From a bacterium (GTDB taxonomy: Bacteria > Myxococcota_A > UBA9042), in contig JAUIAC010000005.1 of NCBI GenBank assembly GCA_030425545.1, positions 1 through 55,957 of the forward strand: a DNA stretch of 55,957 nucleotides, written 5' to 3'. Of this stretch, positions 49,553 to 55,957 are shown piece after piece. Below the pieces are notes generated by a model, which did not search any database, was not told the DNA's origin, and worked only from the letters and a program-made list of their open reading frames with translations. The stretch's first letter is position 1; every line of letters starts with the position of its first letter. Position numbers and translations under genes: made by a program.

Positions 49553-49575
49553 CCGAAGTTGACCCCGAAGTTGAC
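49553..49575 (+). repeat. Two direct copies of ccgaagttgac upstream of galE
   Basis: The 11-nt sequence occurs at 49553-49563 and 49565-49575, a 12-bp period, so both copies are on nearly the same helix face. Each holds TTGAC, the second reading TTGACA, but no good -10 follows. It could be a regulator site or a -35 with a nonstandard -10. Confidence 0.35.
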
Positions 49576-49659
49576 AAGGGCGAGGCGCAACACCGACAAG
49601 CCGGAGCGGGACGCGGCGCGCTCCGCCTGCCCGTGGGCCACCGAGCCCTTTGGAGTGCC

Positions 49660-50646
49660 ATGAAGCTCTTGGTGACTGGAGGGGCCGGCTACATCGGCTC
49701 GCACGCGGTGCAGCGCCTGGTCCGAGACGGCCACGAGGTGACGGTGGTCGACAGCCTCGTCACCGGGCATCGGGCTGCTGTGGATCCGAGCGCGACGCTG
49801 CATGAACTCGACCTGCGCGACACTCCGGCCCTGACCGAGCTGATGCTGGCCACGCAGCCAGACGCGGTGCTGCACTTCGCCGCGCTCAGCATCGTGGGCG
49901 AGTCGGTGCAGCAGCCGCTGCGCTACTGGGACAACAACGTCGGCGGCGCGATCTCGCTGCTGAGCGCCATGGCGGCGGGCGGGGTCGAGCGGCTGATCTT
50001 CTCGTCGACCTGCTCCACCTACGGCGAGCCCGAGCGCATGCCCATCCGGGAGGACGCCCCGCAGGCGCCGATCAACACCTACGGACGCACCAAGCTGGCG
50101 GTCGAGGGGCTGATCCAGGACCACGCGGCGGCGCGCCCGGGCTTCTCCTACGCCATGCTGCGTTACTTTAACGTCGCGGGTTGCGACCGCAGCGGGCGCC
50201 TGGGCGAAGACCACCGTCCGGAGACACACCTGGTGCCGATCGTGCTGCAGGCCGCAGCGGGGCTGCGTGACGGGGTCGCCATCTTCGGCACGGACTACGA
50301 CACGCCCGACGGCACCTGCGTCCGCGACTACCTCCACGTCGACGACCTCGTCGCAGCCCACGTGTGCGCGCTGGAGCGCCTGCGGCCCGGCCGCGGCGAC
50401 GCGCTCAACCTCGGCGTGGGGCGCGGCTACAGCGTGCGCGAGCTGCTCGCGGTGGCGAAGCGGGTCACGGGCGTGGACTTCCCGGTCACCGAGGCGCCGC
50501 GGCGCTCGGGCGACGTCCCCGTGCTCTACGCCGACCCCTCGCGGGCGCTGGTCCGACTGGGGTGGGCGCCGGAGTGCAGCGACCTCGAGACGATCCTGTC
50601 GTCCGCGTGGCGTTGGCATCAGGCGCACCCCGAGGGCTACGCCTGA
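49660..50646 (+). CDS. galE: UDP-glucose 4-epimerase
   Basis: Short-chain dehydrogenase family sugar epimerase of 328 aa. It interconverts UDP-glucose and UDP-galactose with bound NAD and supplies precursors for surface glycans. The ATG at 49660 has GGAG 4 nt upstream; an upstream in-frame GTG would add nine residues before the fold begins. NAD site VTGGAGYIGSHAV, LHFAALSIVGESV, catalytic Ser/Thr in FSSTCSTYG, YxxxK in NTYGRTK, RYFNVAGCD, and FGTDYDTPDGTCVRDYLHV, which is diagnostic of GalE. It converges with rsmI, with 55 nt between the stops and no clear terminator. Confidence 0.95.
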   Translation: MKLLVTGGAGYIGSHAVQRLVRDGHEVTVVDSLVTGHRAAVDPSATLHELDLRDTPALTELMLATQPDAVLHFAALSIVGESVQQPLRYWDNNVGGAISLLSAMAAGGVERLIFSSTCSTYGEPERMPIREDAPQAPINTYGRTKLAVEGLIQDHAAARPGFSYAMLRYFNVAGCDRSGRLGEDHRPETHLVPIVLQAAAGLRDGVAIFGTDYDTPDGTCVRDYLHVDDLVAAHVCALERLRPGRGDALNLGVGRGYSVRELLAVAKRVTGVDFPVTEAPRRSGDVPVLYADPSRALVRLGWAPECSDLETILSSAWRWHQAHPEGYA

Positions 50647-50701
50647 CCACGAGCACGCCGTGCGCGCGGGGCTGGGCCGCCTCAGTGGCAGAGGACCGCC
50701 C

Positions 50702-51582
50702 TCAGCGCGGCTCGTCGGCCAGCTCGAGCCAGCGCCGGTAGAGCTCGCGGCGCGCGACGCCGGTTCGACGCGAGAGCTCCCGCAAGAAGGGCTTGCGATC
50801 CGCTCCAGTCTGCAAGGCCTGCGCGATCTCGGCGTCGACGTCCGGGACGCGAGACGCAGCCGACGGGATCGGCGCGCTCACCTCGACCAGCAGCACGGCC
50901 TCGCCCCGCGCCTGCTCCGGAGTCAGCTGAGCGGAGACCGCCGCTGGCGCGCCCCGCACATAGCCCTCGTGGAGCTTGGTCAGCTCGCGCGCGACCACCA
51001 GCCGCACCTCCGGCGCGAGGGTCTCGAGCTGGGCCACCAGCCCCGGCACGTCTCGGCCCGGCACGTAGACCGCGTGGGTCATCGGGCCGCCGTCTGGCGC
51101 CGGCGTCAGGCGCGCCTCGAGCCAGCGCTCCCGCTGCCCGGCCGACTTGGGCGCGAAGCCCCAGAACGCGAAGGGCACCGGTGTGAGCCCACTGGCCGCG
51201 AGGCCCGCCGCAGCGGCGAAGGGCCCCGGCAGGGTCTCGACCCGGTGACCCGCGGCCTGCACGGCGTCGACCAGGCGGGCGCCGGGGTCGCTGAGGCAGG
51301 GGGTGCCCGCGTCGCTGACCAGCCCCACGTGGGAGCCGGCCTCGAGCCGGGCGAGGACGTCCGCTACGCGCTCGGCCTCGTTGTGGGCGTGGAGCGACTG
51401 ACAGGGTGGACGCACGCCGACGTGGGCGAGCAGCCGCGCGGTGTGGCGCGTGTCCTCGCAGAGCAGCAGGTCGACCGCACCCAGGAGCTCCGCCGCGCGC
51501 GGGGTCAGGTCGCCCAGGTTGCCGATCGGCGTCGCGATGACGCTCAGCCGCCCCCGCTGCCCCGCGCTCGGGGCGCTCGACA

Positions 51583-51583
<1 letters not shown>
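50702..51583 (-). CDS. rsmI: 16S rRNA (cytidine1402-2'-O)-methyltransferase
   Basis: RsmI methylates the ribose of C1402 in the decoding site, using S-adenosylmethionine. The 293 aa start at the ATG at 51583, which overlaps the pyrG stop by one base (TGATG). Motifs: LSVIATPIGNLGDLTPRA, LLLCEDTRHTARLL, HNEAERV, GLVSDAGTPCLSDPG and LPGPFAAAAGLAASGL of the tetrapyrrole-methylase fold. The C-terminal helix-turn-helix-like end PFLRELSRRTGVARRELYRRW is also present. Translational coupling with pyrG is likely. Confidence 0.95.
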
Positions 51584-53211
<1,628 letters not shown>

Positions 53212-53269
53212 GGGGTCCTCGCGTGTCGTGGAATACGGGGACCTGCCAGGCTGGCCCGCCCGGGCCGCG

Positions 53270-53299
53270 ACCCTAGGGGGGTTCGGACCGGGGTGTCAA
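53270..53299 (-). promoter_or_regulatory. Sigma-70 promoter for pyrG
   Basis: On the - strand a perfect TTGACA (53294-53299) is followed after 18 nt by TAGGGT (53270-53275), which has the key T, A and final T. Transcription would start near 53263, giving a ~50-nt leader. The start region is C-rich, but no initial T-run suited to reiterative control was identified. Confidence 0.6.
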
Positions 53300-53391
53300 C
53301 GCGCTTTTCGCACACGCAGCCGCAGGCCGCGCATCGGCTGGATTTGCGGGTCGCGCCGGGGTGTCGCGCCCGTCGACGCGAGAGCGGGGGC

Positions 53392-55371
53392 TCAGTCGGT
53401 CGCCGTCGCAGCGCCGGGCAGGGCGCGGCCACCGAAGGCGGGGGTACCGTCCTGGCAGGCTCCGGGCTTGAACTTGCCCGACACCTTCTTGCCCTTGAAC
53501 TCGACCGAGAACACGCCGAACGCGCCCTTCTCCGCCCCGGGCATGTCGACGATGACGACCTGCCCCTTGTCGGCGGTGGCCTTGGTCACGAACTTGCCCT
53601 CGGCCATGGTGCCGAAGTCCACCTGAGCCTGCGTCGGCACCGTGACCGCGCCCTTGCCCACCCCCTTGGGCAGCCAGACCCGCAAGAGCAGCGTGTCGTC
53701 GTCGGGCAGGAAGGGCTTGCCGTCCTCGCCTTCGCCGCAGAGATCGAGGTCCGCCATCATGACCACGACCCGGTCGGCGCCCTGGGCGTCCTTGAGCGCC
53801 ATCATCACGGTCGCGACGGGCTCGAAGTCCTCGTCGAGGATGGTGTCGCCGACGATGCCCGACTCCCGCGACTCGGCCATGACCTGCTGCACGGACTTCA
53901 TCTTGCCGTCGTCGGGCTTGGCGTCGCCCTGCCCCGCCTTGGCGAGGTCCAGCACGTTCACCGCGTTGCCGCCCGCCTCCGCCTCAGCGCGCTCCTTGGC
54001 GCTGCTTCGCTTGAGCGCCTCACCGGTGGGGAAGGCCATGCTCACGCGCTTCGACTCCGGCCGCGTGACGTTCACCAGCCACAGCGGGATCGCGGGCACC
54101 ATGGTCACGACGCCGAGGCACAGGAAGATGACCAGCACGAAGGGCGCCGACGCGCGCAGCGCATAGCCGAAGGTCTTGTTGAAGAGCCCCGCGGCGACAA
54201 AGAGGTTGAGCCCGATGGGCGGCGTCAGGTAGCCGATCTCCAGGTTGACGATGAAGATCAGGCCGATGTGGATGGGGTCGAAGCCCAGCGCGAGCGCGAT
54301 CGGCACGAAGAGGGGCACGAAGAGGATGATGGCGCTGATGATGTCCATCAGGCAGCCGATGACGAGCAAGATCACGTCCAGCAGGATGATGAACATGACC
54401 GGGCTGAGGTCGTTGCTGCGCAGCCAGTCGACGATCTGGTCCGGGATCTTGTGGATGGTGAGGTACTCGCTCATGCCGAGCGCCACGCCGATGATGACCA
54501 GCACGGCGCCCATGAGCACGCCGGTCTCCGCCATCACCGAGGGCAGCTCGTCGAACTTGAGCGAGCGGTGGATGAAGATCTCGATCAGCAACGCGAGGAT
54601 CACGGCGATGGCGGCCGCAGCCGTGGTGTCGAACACGCCCAGGTAGATGCCGCCGAGGATGACCACCGGCACCACCAGTGACCAGGCCGCCTCCCGCAGC
54701 GCGACGACGATGGCGCCGGCGTCGAACTTGTCGCGCTCGAAGCGCCAGCCGGCCACCACGCAGTAGGCGACGAGCGCGCCCGCGATGAGCAGGCCAGGCA
54801 GGAAGCCAGCGATGAAGAGCTCCTCCACCTTCACCGGCGCGCCGGCCTGGGTGGCGAAGATGGCGTAGACGATCATCGGGATGGAGGGCGGGATGATGAT
54901 GCCAAGCGAGCCGGCCGACGTGACCAGACCGAGGCTGAAGCGGTCGGGGTACTTCCGCGCCAGGAGCGCCGGGTACATGACCGTGCCGATGGTGATGACC
55001 GTGACCGGCGACGACCCGGAGATGGCGGCGAAGAGCGCGCAGGCGGCCACGGTGGAGATGGCCAGCCCGCCGGGGAGCCAGCCGAACATCGAGTCGGCGA
55101 GGCGGATGAGGCGGTCGGCGATGGTGCCGCGGCTCATGAGCGTGCCGGCCAGCGTGAAGAAGGGGATGGCGACCAACGTCGGCTGCTGCGCCAGCCCGAC
55201 CGCCCGCTCGAGCAGGTTGAAGTTGTTGGCGAAGTCGCTCCAGCTGGTGAGGAAGTCCTCGCTGCCGGGGTGGGGGTTCACCCAGAAGAGCGCCATGGTC
55301 AGGCCCGCCAGGATCACGAAGAGCGGCAGGTCGAGCAGGATCAGGGTGAGGGTGGTGATCAGACCGGTCAT
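53392..55371 (-). CDS. dctM: TRAP transporter large permease (DctM) with soluble C-terminal domain
   Basis: Membrane subunit of a tripartite ATP-independent periplasmic transporter driven by an ion gradient. Residues 1-~436 are a normal DctM with about 12 helices and motifs IPFFTLAGTLMSRG, ISGSSPVTVITIGTVMYPAL, SAGSLGIIIPPSIPMIVYA and NLEIGYLTPPIGLNLFVAAG. Usual DctM length is ~425-440, but this protein has 659 residues. The extra ~223 form a helical, charged linker (KRSSAKERAEAEAGG) and a beta-rich domain with two Cys (DLDLCGEGED, KFKPGACQDG) and no membrane segment. The frame is continuous and GC3 stays high, so it is a real extension. The ATG overlaps the dctQ stop. No dctP is visible. Substrate unknown; probably an organic acid. 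Confidence 0.92.
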   Translation of the reverse strand: MTGLITTLTLILLDLPLFVILAGLTMALFWVNPHPGSEDFLTSWSDFANNFNLLERAVGLAQQPTLVAIPFFTLAGTLMSRGTIADRLIRLADSMFGWLPGGLAISTVAACALFAAISGSSPVTVITIGTVMYPALLARKYPDRFSLGLVTSAGSLGIIIPPSIPMIVYAIFATQAGAPVKVEELFIAGFLPGLLIAGALVAYCVVAGWRFERDKFDAGAIVVALREAAWSLVVPVVILGGIYLGVFDTTAAAAIAVILALLIEIFIHRSLKFDELPSVMAETGVLMGAVLVIIGVALGMSEYLTIHKIPDQIVDWLRSNDLSPVMFIILLDVILLVIGCLMDIISAIILFVPLFVPIALALGFDPIHIGLIFIVNLEIGYLTPPIGLNLFVAAGLFNKTFGYALRASAPFVLVIFLCLGVVTMVPAIPLWLVNVTRPESKRVSMAFPTGEALKRSSAKERAEAEAGGNAVNVLDLAKAGQGDAKPDDGKMKSVQQVMAESRESGIVGDTILDEDFEPVATVMMALKDAQGADRVVVMMADLDLCGEGEDGKPFLPDDDTLLLRVWLPKGVGKGAVTVPTQAQVDFGTMAEGKFVTKATADKGQVVIVDMPGAEKGAFGVFSVEFKGKKVSGKFKPGACQDGTPAFGGRALPGAATATD

Positions 55372-55957
55372 GCCGCCACCTCCTCGTCGGAGCCAGGCGC
55401 GGCAGGTGACTGCTCAGGCCCAGGATCGGGCGGCTGCGGCTCCGCGCCTGTGACGACGCGCACCAGGTCCGCGGAGACCCGCACCGCCATCAGCGCGAAG
55501 CTGATCAGCACCGGCAGCACGATGTGGTACTCGGGCACCGGCAAGATGGACAGGGACGAGCCGGCGTCGAGCTGCAGCTGCATCAGGTGCCAGGCCAGGG
55601 TCAGCAGCAGCAGGTCGAAGAGCAGCCACACGGTCAGGCTCAGGGCCTCCACCGCGCGCTTGCCCCCAGCGGGCCACAGCCGACGGCCGAAGTTGAGCAC
55701 GATGTGCTTGCGGTCGCGGCTGGCCATGCTCGCGCCGAGGAAGCCGACGTACATGATCAGGATCTTCGACAGGTCGTTGACCCACGCGTACTGGGTGGGG
55801 ATGCGGCTGATCAACACCCCGATGGGGAGAGAGAGCACGCCCCAGGTGACCAGGAAGACCGGCAGCTCCCCGCGCTGCTGTGCCCGGCGCGCGAAGAGCG
55901 CGAGCGCCGCGGCGTAGATGGCGCCACACATCAGGGCGGACGGCACCTGGACCACGA
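55368..55957 (-). CDS. dctQ: TRAP transporter small permease (DctQ), 5' end outside window
   Basis: Small membrane subunit that pairs with DctM. At least 195 residues are visible and the frame runs off the window edge; the first possible start is a GTG at 55955. Typical DctQ features: WVNDLSKILIMYVGFLGASMASRDRKHIVLNF, with the RxxHI element after the second helix (fragments VGFLGASMASRDRKHIV). Two later helices follow, the last ISFALMAVRVSADLVRVV. One extra hydrophobic segment at the visible N-terminus (ALMCGAIYAAALALFARR) precedes the usual first helix. The C-terminus is Pro/Glu-rich. The stop overlaps the dctM start by 4 nt. dctP may lie upstream beyond the edge. Confidence 0.85.
   Translation of the reverse strand, partial: VVQVPSALMCGAIYAAALALFARRAQQRGELPVFLVTWGVLSLPIGVLISRIPTQYAWVNDLSKILIMYVGFLGASMASRDRKHIVLNFGRRLWPAGGKRAVEALSLTVWLLFDLLLLTLAWHLMQLQLDAGSSLSILPVPEYHIVLPVLISFALMAVRVSADLVRVVTGAEPQPPDPGPEQSPAAPGSDEEVAA

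Noticed and set aside
53392..54063. Possible frameshift or read-through joining dctM to a separate downstream gene
   Set aside because: The frame is continuous with strong GC3 bias across the junction, and no start codon with ribosome site was seen near residue 440. Treated as a true fusion, though a sequencing check is worthwhile.

Overview
The window is high-GC DNA (roughly 70% G+C by eye, strongly GC-biased third codon positions) from what looks like a member of the Myxococcota or a related former deltaproteobacterial lineage. The evidence is the number of large Cys-rich lipoproteins with MopE-type CDGxDNDCDG repeats, a TIGR04551-like outer-membrane protein, an FHA-domain sigma-54 activator, PEGA/TPR-type envelope protein architecture and a DUF3473-type polysaccharide deacetylase. 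No rRNA, tRNA, CRISPR array, insertion sequence or prophage gene was seen. 34 protein genes are supported, two of them cut by the window edges.

Layout. 1-7.9 kb (+): the end of an envelope protein, a MopE-repeat lipoprotein, mpl (peptidoglycan recycling; its ATG overlaps the preceding stop) and rpsA with a perfect-stem terminator. 7.9-10.9 kb (-): an LTD-like lipoprotein and a large helical lipoprotein with its own promoter and terminator. 11.4-11.9 kb (+): a small secreted protein. 11.9-20.2 kb (-): a second MopE lipoprotein with TSP3-like and kelch-like parts, an EF-hand lipoprotein, nnrD, pdxJ and glmM. 20.2-28.3 kb (-): a patatin-like lipase, then a run in which mutY, an unknown anchored protein, a FadL-like barrel and the deacetylase overlap by 4 nt each, preceded by a two-component pair. 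28.5-41.1 kb (-): a membrane-anchored HEAT protein, three tandem modular Cys-rich lipoproteins (4, 2 and 3 jelly-roll-like modules alternating with CTxDxC Cys repeats), and an outer-membrane barrel. 41.2-46.2 kb (-): a GT39-like membrane glycosyltransferase, an FHA/sigma-54 regulator and a CPBP-type membrane protease. 46.4-50.6 kb (+): pcrA/uvrD, a moaD-moaE fusion and galE. 50.7-55.96 kb (-): rsmI, pyrG and a TRAP transporter pair whose large permease carries an unusual soluble C-terminal domain of about 220 residues.

How it fits together. Core housekeeping genes (rpsA, glmM, pdxJ, nnrD, mutY, pcrA, pyrG, rsmI, galE) are interleaved with surface and envelope functions. The strongest candidate for something undescribed is the 29.5-39.1 kb lipoprotein array. 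Its members share a domain plan but differ in module number, and each has a candidate promoter of its own. Their Cys motif resembles the CTDC repeats of Dictyostelium matrix proteins. Other unusual points are the extended TRAP permease, a histidine kinase with about 120 low-complexity residues inside its ATPase domain, and the MoaD-MoaE fusion. Functions of the Cys-rich lipoproteins are inferred from architecture only. All family calls come from motif reading without a database search.
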